From an uncultured Sphingomonas sp. (GTDB taxonomy: Bacteria > Pseudomonadota > Alphaproteobacteria > Sphingomonadales > Sphingomonadaceae), in assembly GCF_913062585.1 (NCBI RefSeq), contig NZ_CAJXWX010000005.1:1-64000 (forward strand): a stretch of DNA of 64,000 nt, written 5' to 3'. This document shows, in pieces, positions 33,580-42,441 of this stretch. Position 1 is the stretch's first letter. Each line of letters begins with the position of its first letter. The translations under genes and the position numbers were made by a program. A model generated the notes under the pieces. It saw nothing but the letters and a program-made list of their open reading frames with translations. It was not told where the DNA came from and did no database searches.

Positions 33580-35304
33580 TCAAGCGATGGCCGAACCATG
33601 CGCCCGCCCGGCCTTGCCCCGCTCGAGCCACCAGAGCAGCGCGGCCATGACCAGAAAGGCGATCAGCCAGGGCCAGGAGGGGCCGGGACCTGAGGCGCCC
33701 GGCGAAGCGGCCGGTGGGTCCGCAGCCTCCCCGACCATCGCCAACGTCGCGTCGCGGCGTTCGGCGGCGGCGATCCCTGCGATCGGGGCCGACCGGACAT
33801 AAAAGGGCCAGGTCGCGTCGCCGTGACGCAAGCCATGCCACCCGCTCTCGCGCGGCCAATATCCGGCACAGCCCGGCGCCCCGGCATCCAGCAGGGGCGT
33901 GTCGACCCCGCCATCCGGCCGGACGATCTGGTCGCCGCGGTCCAGGCCGCACAGCGTCATCCGCTGCCCCCGCGCCGCGAAAGGATCGAGCCGGGGCGGG
34001 GGCGTCCTTTGCGGGCGGGCGAGGGTCGCGACCGTGCGGGCCCATAGCTCGCCATAGCGGTCGCCATGACCGGACGTGACCAGCCCGGCGGCGTCGGTCA
34101 GCAACCACAGGCCGACCCGCCCGCGCCCGACCGCGCGCCAGTTCGCCAGGGTCGCGCCGCTCGCATCGCCGAGCAGGGGCAGCGTATCGCCGACGCTCGA
34201 CCGGGCGAGGCGGCGGGTCAGCAGGGGTAGCGCCTTGCCGTCCGTGCCCAGCAGTCGAACCGGCGCCGTCGCCGCCCCGCCCGAGACGGGCAGCCCGACC
34301 GCCGCGCCATAGCCCGCAGGCACCGGGCCGGTGACTTTCAGAAGAAGCCCCATGCCGCCCCGCACCGCTGCCGCGATCGCCGCGCGCTCGGCTCCCGACA
34401 GGCCAGCCCAGCTCCGCTCGTCCAGGATCAGCAGATCGAGCTTGGACAGCGTCGCGCCGGCCAGCGGCGGGGACGGATCACCCAGATCCAGCCCGGCCCC
34501 GAGTGCAACGCGGACGGCGGACACCAATCCCGCATCGCTCGCCCAGCGTCGCCAGAACTTCACCTCCGGCCCCGGTGCTCCGCCCAGCAGCATGACGTGC
34601 AGTCCGGGTTCGGCGGCCGTCCAGACCGGTATTTCCGTGTTCGAGACGATCGCGCCCCGTGCGTCGCGCGTCCGCAGATGGAACAGGGCAAGGCCGGGTA
34701 GCCGCGCCGCGCCTTCCAGGGTGAAACGGCCCTCGCCATCGGGTGCGGTCGCGGCGACCCGTGCGCCCGCCGGATCGAGCAATTCGACGGTCCCGCCGTC
34801 CTCGATCCGGCCCGATACGGACAGGATGCCGCCCGGCGCGACACGGCCCGGCGGAGTCAGTTCGACCAGTCCGGGCGGCAGCGGCACGGCGGTGAAGGCC
34901 AATGCCAGGCCCTTCGCCGCCGGGCGATCGCGGGCTTCCAGTCCTTCGCCGCTGATGTGCAAGCGCCGGATGCCGGGATGGCGGCGCAGGGCGGTGGCGA
35001 GGTCGGGCGCGCGCTCGATGCCTGGGCGCGGCGATGCTTCGGGCAGTGCCACCGCAGGACCGCCCACCGCCGAGCCGCCGCGCGTCAGAACGGTCAGGCT
35101 GTCGGGGCGCGACGTACCGATCGGCGGCGGGACCAGCGTCAGATAGAGCAGGCCCGCCAGCAAGGGCTGCGCCACGACCAGCAGGGCGATCCGCCATCCG
35201 CGTGACCGTTCCACATGGGGCACCCGCCATTGCCGCAGGATCAGCCGTGCCCACGCCAAAAGCACGGCCAACGTCAGTAGCGCGGGGAAAAGCAGGGGGG
35301 TCAT
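33580..35304 (-). CDS. Membrane protein of the MoxR/Bat cluster
   Basis: A 574-residue protein with two N-terminal membrane helices (LLFPALLTLAVLLAWARLIL; IALLVVAQPLLAGLLYLTLV), a long periplasmic part and a C-terminal helix (WPWLIAFLVMAALLWWLERG). A beta-sandwich around residues 155-225 (SVSGRIEDGGTVELLDPAGARV) resembles carboxypeptidase-regulatory-like modules; the following region contains a glutamine-amidotransferase-like stretch (LLILDERSWAGLSGAERAAI). Function unknown. Its ATG overlaps the DUF4175 stop by four bases; last gene of the tightly linked run. Confidence 0.72.
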   Translation of the reverse strand: MTPLLFPALLTLAVLLAWARLILRQWRVPHVERSRGWRIALLVVAQPLLAGLLYLTLVPPPIGTSRPDSLTVLTRGGSAVGGPAVALPEASPRPGIERAPDLATALRRHPGIRRLHISGEGLEARDRPAAKGLALAFTAVPLPPGLVELTPPGRVAPGGILSVSGRIEDGGTVELLDPAGARVAATAPDGEGRFTLEGAARLPGLALFHLRTRDARGAIVSNTEIPVWTAAEPGLHVMLLGGAPGPEVKFWRRWASDAGLVSAVRVALGAGLDLGDPSPPLAGATLSKLDLLILDERSWAGLSGAERAAIAAAVRGGMGLLLKVTGPVPAGYGAAVGLPVSGGAATAPVRLLGTDGKALPLLTRRLARSSVGDTLPLLGDASGATLANWRAVGRGRVGLWLLTDAAGLVTSGHGDRYGELWARTVATLARPQRTPPPRLDPFAARGQRMTLCGLDRGDQIVRPDGGVDTPLLDAGAPGCAGYWPRESGWHGLRHGDATWPFYVRSAPIAGIAAAERRDATLAMVGEAADPPAASPGASGPGPSWPWLIAFLVMAALLWWLERGKAGRAHGSAIA

Positions 35305-37364
35305 CGGCCGGTCCCCTGCGCCAGCGCGTCCAGATACCGCGCCCCGCTATCCCCCGAACCCGCCCGACGCGCGGGGGCGACCGGCGGGCGTCGCAGCGCC
35401 GGCCATAGCAATTCGCGCAGGCGGACACGGCAGGGCTGACAGCCCGGATCGCGCCGCAACCCATCCATCGCATCGGCCCAGGCAAGCGGATCGGCCAGAC
35501 GCTGGCGGTTGCCCTGGAACCAGCGGGTCAGCGCGGCGAAGTCGGGTTTCGCGCCCGGCGCGCCGTCGATCGCGGCCCAGGCCGCGGCGGCATCGCGGTC
35601 CGTCGGCAGGGCGGTCAGCCCTGGATCGCTCGGCGCGATGTCATCCCGCTTGCCGGTCATGCGGCGGCTTTCGTCGATGGGTGGGAGGTCGCTGCCGACC
35701 TTGGCCAGGAACACGCGTGTCGCCTGCTGCACCTGCTTGATGAGGACCAGCGCGCGGTTGGCGAAGGGCAGGGCGCGGGCCGGATCGCCGCTGCGCAGCG
35801 CGCCCTCGGACTGCCACATCTGGTCGACCGCCTGGGTCAGCCGCGACCGGGTTTCCGGATCGAACAGGGTCGCGGCCTCGCCCTCGTCATGCTTGTGGCC
35901 GAAATCGCCCAGCACATCCTCTTCCTTGCCCACCGTCGCGGTCGGCGCGTCGCTGGTGGGCAGTTCGGCGCCGTGCACCTCATTCTCGCCGCCCAGGAAC
36001 TGGGCATAGCGCAGCCGAAGCGCCGACTGGTCGTCGCCGATCGCCAGCGAGCGCTTGCGGAACTGGTCGGCCGACAGGCTCCGGCGCTGGCGGATCAGCG
36101 CTTCGGCGTCGATGATGACCTGTCGCTGGCTGCGCAGATAGGCGGGCAGCGTGGCGCGCAGCGCGCCGTCGATGCCGGTGCCCTCCGACGCGGCGGGGGG
36201 CAGGCGTCGCAGGATCAGGCTGGGGCTTCGCGTGACCTGCGGCGAGGGGGCGCGGCCGTCGCGGACGGTTAGCTGCGCGACCAGATCGCCGGGGCCGGTG
36301 AACCCCAGCGCCGCCAGGTCCAGCGTGGTCGCGAAGCGCCGCTGCCGGGCCGGGCCGCTGCCGCGTAAGGTCATGCGATGCTCGCGGAAGCTGACATTCT
36401 CACCCTCTCCGGCGGCGACCGTGAGGGTCAGTTCGGCCTGAGGGGCGACGCCGTAATCGTCGGTCGCCTCGAACACCAACGGCCAGGCCCGCTGGCCCGT
36501 TGCCGCGATCGACAGGGTGCGCGCGGGCGTGCGGGCGGAGACGGCGGGCGGCTGGTCCGGGATCGCCTCGATCCGGTGCGGGCGGGCCTGCGCGCGCGCG
36601 CCGGCGGGCATGATGCGATAGAGCATCGAGGCATCGAGGATGGTCACGGCGCTCCAGCGATCGCCGCTCCGGCGAAGCGCGAGCGGACGTCCGCCCAGCA
36701 CCGCCAGCGACGCTCCTGTCGGCTCGGGCGCGAAGGCCAGCGTCCAGATCAGACGCGATCCCTGCGGCGCCTTTGCGTCGAGCAGGTCGAGATCGCGGGC
36801 GGGCAGGCCGGTATAGGCCGGGGGCACGATGCGCAGCCGCTGGCCGACCAAATGCGGAACGCCCGGAATCGTCGCCGCCGCCTCGGTACTGGGGGCCAGC
36901 GTGTCGGCCCCATGGCGGTCCGGCAACAGGATAAGCGCCGCGCATATCGCCAATCCCGCGATCCAGAGCAGCGCGATCCACCAGTGCGGCCAGGGCTTCC
37001 GCAGGTCGGGTAGCGCCAGCGCATCGACCCGCGCGTGTATCCGCGCCTGCTGAAGCCGTTGCAGCGGGCCGAGCGCGGCGGGATCGCTGAAGAGCAGCTC
37101 GCTGCTATCCTCTAGATCGGCACGTGCGCCGTTGAGCGCGCGGATCAGCCAGCCGCCATCGAAACGCTGGGTGCGGCGCCAGGCGATCAGTATCAGTGAG
37201 GCAAGGCCGATCAGCAGGACGGGCAGCCCCGCCATCTGGCCAGCCAGGCGCCACGCCATGACGGCGGCGACCAGCAGCACGGGTGCGCCCATCAGCAGCG
37301 TGATCGCGGCCTCACGCTGCCGTACCGGTCGGCTCCAGGCCTGGACGAGCGGATGCGGGCTCAT
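35301..37364 (-). CDS. DUF4175-family membrane protein
   Basis: A 687-residue protein with helix pairs at the start (AAITLLMGAPVLLVAAVMAW; LPVLLIGLASLILIAW) and near 120 (WWIALLWIAGLAICAALILL), then a large soluble region with sandwich segments and a helical tail (VIIDAEALIRQRRSLSADQFRKRS; ALPFANRALVLIKQVQQATRVFL). This architecture fits the DUF4175 proteins found in alphaproteobacterial MoxR operons. The start at 37364 overlaps the BatA-like stop (ATGA), preferred over upstream ATGs at 37376 and 37400. Its biochemical role is not known. Confidence 0.8.
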   Translation of the reverse strand: MSPHPLVQAWSRPVRQREAAITLLMGAPVLLVAAVMAWRLAGQMAGLPVLLIGLASLILIAWRRTQRFDGGWLIRALNGARADLEDSSELLFSDPAALGPLQRLQQARIHARVDALALPDLRKPWPHWWIALLWIAGLAICAALILLPDRHGADTLAPSTEAAATIPGVPHLVGQRLRIVPPAYTGLPARDLDLLDAKAPQGSRLIWTLAFAPEPTGASLAVLGGRPLALRRSGDRWSAVTILDASMLYRIMPAGARAQARPHRIEAIPDQPPAVSARTPARTLSIAATGQRAWPLVFEATDDYGVAPQAELTLTVAAGEGENVSFREHRMTLRGSGPARQRRFATTLDLAALGFTGPGDLVAQLTVRDGRAPSPQVTRSPSLILRRLPPAASEGTGIDGALRATLPAYLRSQRQVIIDAEALIRQRRSLSADQFRKRSLAIGDDQSALRLRYAQFLGGENEVHGAELPTSDAPTATVGKEEDVLGDFGHKHDEGEAATLFDPETRSRLTQAVDQMWQSEGALRSGDPARALPFANRALVLIKQVQQATRVFLAKVGSDLPPIDESRRMTGKRDDIAPSDPGLTALPTDRDAAAAWAAIDGAPGAKPDFAALTRWFQGNRQRLADPLAWADAMDGLRRDPGCQPCRVRLRELLWPALRRPPVAPARRAGSGDSGARYLDALAQGTGR

Positions 37365-38497
37365 GGCGCGCGCCATCGGCGTTTTGCGGTCGCCAGCCAA
37401 CGCTCCAGGACGAACAGCACCGCGATGAGCAATGCCAGCGCATCACGCCATTCCCGGCGGGCCATGGCGCGGAAAGCGGGCGCGGCCCCGGCCTCCGGCG
37501 CGATATGCGTCGCGAACGCCCGGACGGGCAGGGCGGGGGGCCGGATCGCGGCGCGGAGGCGATCGGGAAAATCGGGCTCGACCAGCGCGGGCAGCGTCGG
37601 CGGCGTCAGCGCGCGGGTGAAGCGGTATACATGCCCCCGACCGAGCGGCATGACGTCCAGAAAGGGGCGCCCTTCGCCGTCACGCGCCGCCGTGGCCGTC
37701 GTTGCGGAGGGGGCGGCCACGTCCTGTGGCACGAGCGCAGTGCCGCCGCTTTTCACCCAGGCGATCAGTTTGGCGGGCATGGCGCCAGTGCCCAGCCACG
37801 CGACGACCGTGTCGCGCGGCGGCAGGGGGGCGTCGAGCGGGGCGAGATCGACGACCGGACCCCAGGCGGCGGCGACCGCCGCGAGATAGCGGGCAGCGCT
37901 CCGCCCCGGATCGGCCCCCGGATCGGCGCGGACGGTCAGCTTCAGGAGCCGGGGTGTCTCCGGTCGGGGCGGCGTCATCGCACCCGGCACCACCTGCCAC
38001 GCCACCTTGCGCGACAGGCGGGGCCGCTCGGCGTCGGCGCCTTCGATGATGGCGGGGACCAGAATGCGTACCGGCGTGTCGGGGGGCAGGGCTGCGTCCA
38101 GTTCGCGGACCAGGCTCATCACCGGCACCGCCCCACGCGGGGCCGGGCGGTCGAGCGCGGGAAAGCCCGGCGCCAGCCAATGGCCCTCGACATCCTTGGC
38201 AAGGGTGGGTGCCTTTACGCCCGGCACGACATAGACATGGGCGCGACGGTCCGGCGTCGCCGGCGTCACCGGCCGTGCCAGCCAGAAGGCGATCAGCGCG
38301 AGCAGCAACAGCCGTGTGATCAGCAGCGGCCATTCCTCGAAGCGCGGGCGCTGGCGCGGGCGGGGCTTGGCGCGGAGCCAGCGCAGCGCGGCGAAATCGG
38401 TCGGACGCTGCTCGGTACGGCGGGCAAGGTGGATCAGCAGTGGCAGCACAAGCGCCGCCAGTGCCGTCAGCGCGGCGGGGACGAGCAGCGTCGGCAT
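37361..38497 (-). CDS. BatA-like membrane protein
   Basis: A 378-residue protein that opens with the BatA N-terminal domain: ALVLPLLIHLARRTEQRPTDFAALRWL and LLITRLLLLALIAFWLARPV, the pattern of the aerotolerance-regulator N-terminal family. The middle lacks a clear DxSxS metal site, so a functional von Willebrand A fold is not evident. A C-terminal helix (WRDALALLIAVLFVLERWL) anchors it again. Member of the MoxR operon; one-base overlap with the DUF58 gene. Confidence 0.82.
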   Translation of the reverse strand: MPTLLVPAALTALAALVLPLLIHLARRTEQRPTDFAALRWLRAKPRPRQRPRFEEWPLLITRLLLLALIAFWLARPVTPATPDRRAHVYVVPGVKAPTLAKDVEGHWLAPGFPALDRPAPRGAVPVMSLVRELDAALPPDTPVRILVPAIIEGADAERPRLSRKVAWQVVPGAMTPPRPETPRLLKLTVRADPGADPGRSAARYLAAVAAAWGPVVDLAPLDAPLPPRDTVVAWLGTGAMPAKLIAWVKSGGTALVPQDVAAPSATTATAARDGEGRPFLDVMPLGRGHVYRFTRALTPPTLPALVEPDFPDRLRAAIRPPALPVRAFATHIAPEAGAAPAFRAMARREWRDALALLIAVLFVLERWLATAKRRWRAP

Positions 38498-39375
38498 CAG
38501 CCGTCACCCCGCCCGAACAGGTGGCGCAGCGGCGCATCGAGCGGCTCGTCCAGGCAATAGGTCGCGTGCCGGATGCCCGAGGCGCGAAACGTGGCGATCA
38601 GCGTCGCCCGCGCTGCCGAGAACCGTTCCAGATATTCGGCGCGGAGTGCTGGCCCATCGCCGAGCAGTTCCTCGCCGGTTTCCGGATCGCGGAACCGGTG
38701 GCCGCCTTCGAAGGGAAAATCCCGTTCGGCGACGGTCAGCAACTGGATCGTCAGCACCTCGCGCCCCGCCGCCGCCAGCCGGGTCGCCAGCGCCACCGCC
38801 GCCTCGTCGAAAAAGTCGCTGAGCAGCACGACCATGTCGCGCGCCGCGATCCGCTCCCATAGCGGGGTCAGCGTCGCCGCGCCGGGAAAGCCGCCCCCGA
38901 TCGGAATCGTGCCCAGCTCCAGCCGCAACCGGTCGCGCTGGCGCGTGCCATTGGCGGGCGTGGCGACGTGCAAACCGCGCTCGCTCAGCCAGATCCAGCC
39001 GAACCGGTCGCCGCCCGCCAATGCCAGTTCGGCCAGCGACGCCGCCAGCCCATGCGCCGCGCCGATCCGGGTCGTACCGTCCGCATCGGCCTGCGCCATG
39101 GAGGCGCTGGCGTCGACCATGATCCAGAGCCGCAAGGGGCTCTCCCGCTCCGCCTCGCGCACGAAGAAGCGGTCGGCACGGGCGTAGAGCTTCCAGTCGA
39201 TCTGGCGCGGCTCGTCGCCGGGCTCATAGGGGCGGTATTGCGCGAACTCCAGACCCGCGCCCCGGCTGCGGCTGGCGTGGAGGCCCAGGCCATCGCCGCC
39301 CGCCAGCCGGCGCGACACCAGGCGCAGGCCCGAAAGCCTGTGCCGGACGGCAGGCGGGATCGGGTCGGCACTCAC
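38497..39375 (-). CDS. DUF58 (VWA-like) protein
   Basis: A 292-residue cytoplasmic protein with the DUF58 core YRPYEPGDEPRQIDWKLYARADRFFVRE, followed by the metal-site-like segment IMVDASASM of a von Willebrand A fold and MVVLLSDFFDEA further on. In MoxR operons this protein is thought to work with the ATPase as an adaptor. The start is a GTG at 39375, five bases after the MoxR stop, with no ATG nearby. Confidence 0.9.
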   Translation of the reverse strand: MSADPIPPAVRHRLSGLRLVSRRLAGGDGLGLHASRSRGAGLEFAQYRPYEPGDEPRQIDWKLYARADRFFVREAERESPLRLWIMVDASASMAQADADGTTRIGAAHGLAASLAELALAGGDRFGWIWLSERGLHVATPANGTRQRDRLRLELGTIPIGGGFPGAATLTPLWERIAARDMVVLLSDFFDEAAVALATRLAAAGREVLTIQLLTVAERDFPFEGGHRFRDPETGEELLGDGPALRAEYLERFSAARATLIATFRASGIRHATYCLDEPLDAPLRHLFGRGDG

Positions 39376-39380
39376 GAAGG

Positions 39381-40364
39381 TCAGGCGTCGAGCGGTATCG
39401 CGGCCAGCACGCCCGCGACCACATCGTCGGCGCTCTTGCCCTCCGCCTCGGCGGCGAAGGACAGCAGCAGGCGGTGGCGCATCACGGGCGCGGCCAGCGC
39501 CTGCACATCCTCGCGCGTCGCAGCCAGCCGCCCGTGGATCAGCGCGCGCGCCTTGGCCGCCAGCACCAGCGACTGCCCGGCGCGCGGGCCCGCGCCCCAG
39601 CGGACATATTGCCGGATCACCTCCGGCGCAGCCTCGCCCGGCCGGGTCGCGCGGACCAGCCGGTTGATCCAGCCGAGCAGGTCGCCGGATAGATGCACCT
39701 CGCGCACCAGCCGCTGGACGGCGACAATCTCTGCCCCGTCCATCACGCGCGGCACGGCGGGGGAGGCGGTCCCGGTCGTCTGCGCCAGGATCGCGGCTTC
39801 CTCCGCCTCGGTCGGATAACCGACGCGGACATGCAGCAGGAAACGGTCGAGCTGCGCCTCGGGCAGGGGATAGGTGCCCGCCTGTTCCAGCGGGTTCTGC
39901 GTCGCCAGCACGAAGAACGGCTCGGGCAGGCGGTGGGTCACGCCCGCATAGCTGACCGTCTTTTCCTGCATGGCCTCGAGAAGCGCGGCCTGCGTCTTGG
40001 GGGGCGTGCGGTTGAGTTCGTCGGCCAGCAACAGGCTGGTGAAGATCGGCCCCGGCTGGAAGCGGAAATGGCGTTTGCCGGTGCCGTGATCCTCCTCCAG
40101 CAATTCGGTGCCGAGAATGTCGCTGGGCATCAGGTCGGGGGTGAACTGGACGCGCCGGAATGGCAGGTCGAGCGCCTGGCCCAGGCTGCGCACCAGCAAT
40201 GTCTTGCCCAGGCCCGGCACGCCCTCCAACAAGCAGTGCCCGCCCGCGATCAGGCCGATCAGCAATTGTTCGACCACCTCGGCTTGGCCGATGATCGCCT
40301 GGCCGATCGCGTCGCGCAAGGCGGTCAGCCGTGCCAGGCGATCCTGTATCTCGGCCTCGGTCAT
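39381..40364 (-). CDS. MoxR-family AAA+ ATPase
   Basis: A 327-residue AAA+ protein with Walker A GVPGLGKT (48-55), Walker B LLLADELNR, sensor 1 FVLATQNPLEQ, the arginine-finger region PEAQLDRFLLHV and a C-terminal lid. MoxR ATPases act as chaperones that activate or remodel metal- or VWA-containing partners. It sits between the DUF4159 and DUF58 genes with gaps of 4-5 bp, so all are co-translated. Confidence 0.94.
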   Translation of the reverse strand: MTEAEIQDRLARLTALRDAIGQAIIGQAEVVEQLLIGLIAGGHCLLEGVPGLGKTLLVRSLGQALDLPFRRVQFTPDLMPSDILGTELLEEDHGTGKRHFRFQPGPIFTSLLLADELNRTPPKTQAALLEAMQEKTVSYAGVTHRLPEPFFVLATQNPLEQAGTYPLPEAQLDRFLLHVRVGYPTEAEEAAILAQTTGTASPAVPRVMDGAEIVAVQRLVREVHLSGDLLGWINRLVRATRPGEAAPEVIRQYVRWGAGPRAGQSLVLAAKARALIHGRLAATREDVQALAAPVMRHRLLLSFAAEAEGKSADDVVAGVLAAIPLDA

Positions 40365-40368
40365 GCGA

Positions 40369-41073
40369 TCACGCGCTCAGCGCATAGAGCGCGATGTTGA
40401 CGGCAAAGCGGGTATTGTCGACCGCCAGGAAACGCTTGTTGCGCCAGTCGTAGTCCCATTCGCACCCATAATCCTTGTTGGAGTAGAGGACGCCCAGCCG
40501 CCCGTCGATCGCGATGCCGCGCAGGTAATCATGCACCAAGTCGTCGCCCCAGCCATTCAGCTCCAGCCCGGTCGGCGGCGGTCCGGTGAACTTGAAGAAG
40601 CGGCGATAAATGGGGTGGGTATTGGGCAGCTTGGCCAGCGCGCGCGGGCCGAACATCGCCGCCATCTGTCGCTCGAACGATTTGGCGAACAGCCCGTCGA
40701 TATCGTGGTTGCAGTCGTCGACCAGTACGAAGCCGCCGTTGCGCACATAAGTCGCGAAATTGCGCTTCTCGGCCGGGTTGAACTCGACCAGCTTGTGCCC
40801 CGCCAGATAGCAGAAGGGGGCAGTCAGCATCTTCGGGTCGGCGAGCGCGACGACATGCTCCTTCGGATCGACGCGCAAATTGGTATAGTCGATCAGCGCA
40901 GTGATCATGTTCGACGGCATTCGCCGGTCGACATCCCAGTCGCCACTCTCGTAGCGCAGCCGGGTGAACCAGAAGTCATAGGTCGGCGCGGCTGCCGACA
41001 GGCGCGCCGGCGGCAGCGAAGCCGCCAGCGCGCCCATCAGGAATTCGGCGCGGGTCAATCCACGATCAGTCAC
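40369..41073 (-). CDS. Exported DUF4159 protein
   Basis: A 234-residue protein with a signal-like start (TRAEFLMGALAASLPPARLSAA) and the DUF4159 core: YDFWFTRLRYESGDWDVDRR, GHKLVEFNPAEKRNFATYVRNGGFVLVDDC and LGVLYSNKDYGCEWDYDWRN. The fold is related to glutamine-amidotransferase-like domains but no catalytic triad is obvious. Family members are almost always found with MoxR, DUF58 and BatA genes. Role unknown. Confidence 0.85.
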   Translation of the reverse strand: MTDRGLTRAEFLMGALAASLPPARLSAAAPTYDFWFTRLRYESGDWDVDRRMPSNMITALIDYTNLRVDPKEHVVALADPKMLTAPFCYLAGHKLVEFNPAEKRNFATYVRNGGFVLVDDCNHDIDGLFAKSFERQMAAMFGPRALAKLPNTHPIYRRFFKFTGPPPTGLELNGWGDDLVHDYLRGIAIDGRLGVLYSNKDYGCEWDYDWRNKRFLAVDNTRFAVNIALYALSA

Positions 41074-41095
41074 GTCGCGCGCCGGATGACCATCA

Positions 41096-42430
41096 TCACA
41101 CCGCGTCGGACAGCGAGGTGAAGGTGAAGTCGCGCAACCGCATCGGCGGCAGGACCATCACCAGCGAGGACTCGTCGCCCGCCACCCGCACCGGCTTGCC
41201 CAGCTCGTCGATATTGTTGAGCATGATGACCGGGCTTTCGTTGAAGCGCAGATTCTTGATCGGATATTTGATCTCGCCATTCTCGATATAGAAGGTGCCG
41301 TCGCGGGTCAGGCCGGTCAGCAGCACGGTCTGCGGATCGACCATGCGGATATACCAGGTCCGGCTGACCAGGATGCCGCGCTCGGTCGTGCGGACCAGCT
41401 CGGCGGTCGACTTGGTGCCGCCCGCCATCAGCAGATTGCCCGGATCGGCCACTGGCTGCTTGCCCTGCTTCTGCGCCCAGTAGCGCGAATATTGCAGGTT
41501 CTGGACCTTGCCGCCGGTGATGAGCGGCATCTTCTGACGCGGCAGATAGTCGCTGTCCCAGGGCAGCACCGCCGCGCCGGGCGCCCAGGGGTCGGTCGAG
41601 ATATCGACCTGCGGCCCGAACACCTGCTCGCCGATCTTGTTGCCGCCGCCCTTCTTGGACAGGAAGCTGCGCCCCTCATCGGCCGACCGCGCGCCGAAGA
41701 AGTTCATCATGAACGAGATGAGCCCCGCCGCCGCCGCCGGTTCCAGGATGACGGTGTATTTGCCCGGCTCGATCGCTTTGGCATCGACCGAGGCCGAGGC
41801 CTTGCGCATCGCGGTGCGGATGTCGGTGCCCGCATCGAAGGCGGTCGCGTCCTGCACGTTATGGCCGACCCAGCCCGACCCGCGCCCGTCCTCGGTCCGC
41901 ACGGTGCAGGTGTAATCCAGCCCGGTCGAGCGCTGGAAACCCGAATTGCCCTTGTTATTGGCGAAGGCGACGAAGCTCTGCCCGTCCTCCAGATAGCCCG
42001 CCGCGACCAGCTTGCCCGCCTTGCACGGGGTGATCGAGGCGGCGGCGACCTGCGCCCGGTAATCGGGGGTGATGGCGGCGGTCGCCGGGCTGAACGTGTC
42101 GCTGGCGCGGTAGCTCTGCTTGCCGATGGCGGGCATATATTCGGGGTTTTCGGGGGCCAGCCGGGCAAGCTCTTCGGCCCGGCGCACGACGCGTTCCAGC
42201 GAGGCGTCGTCGAACTGGTTGATCGTCGCGATGCCCGAACGCTTGCCGAACGCGACCTGGACGGCCAGGTCGTTGCCGCTGACGACGCCGCTGGTCGACA
42301 CGCCGTTGCGCGCGAAGCGGATATTGCCCGTGACCGACCCCGTCAGCTCCGCGGTGCAGTCGTCGGCCTTGGACATCGCCACGGCCTTGGCGCAGATCGC
42401 GCGGGCCTGTTCCTCGGTGAACATGGTCAT
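41096..42430 (-). CDS. TldE/PmbA-like protein
   Basis: A 444-residue member of the TldD/PmbA (U62) family, with the N-terminal domain (TGNIRFARNGVSTSGVV; ATINQFDDASLERVVRRAEELA) and C-terminal domain (GKYTVILEPAAAAGLISFMM; GRSFLSKKGGGNKIGEQVF). Like TldE it lacks the HExxxH zinc motif, so it is the non-catalytic partner of the TldD-like protein encoded 11 bp upstream. No signal peptide is seen from ATG 42430 (AGGA nine bases away) or from 42424. E. coli TldD/E cleaves leader peptides and aids CcdA degradation. Confidence 0.9.
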   Translation of the reverse strand: MTMFTEEQARAICAKAVAMSKADDCTAELTGSVTGNIRFARNGVSTSGVVSGNDLAVQVAFGKRSGIATINQFDDASLERVVRRAEELARLAPENPEYMPAIGKQSYRASDTFSPATAAITPDYRAQVAAASITPCKAGKLVAAGYLEDGQSFVAFANNKGNSGFQRSTGLDYTCTVRTEDGRGSGWVGHNVQDATAFDAGTDIRTAMRKASASVDAKAIEPGKYTVILEPAAAAGLISFMMNFFGARSADEGRSFLSKKGGGNKIGEQVFGPQVDISTDPWAPGAAVLPWDSDYLPRQKMPLITGGKVQNLQYSRYWAQKQGKQPVADPGNLLMAGGTKSTAELVRTTERGILVSRTWYIRMVDPQTVLLTGLTRDGTFYIENGEIKYPIKNLRFNESPVIMLNNIDELGKPVRVAGDESSLVMVLPPMRLRDFTFTSLSDAV

Positions 42431-42441
42431 GGATGGATTCC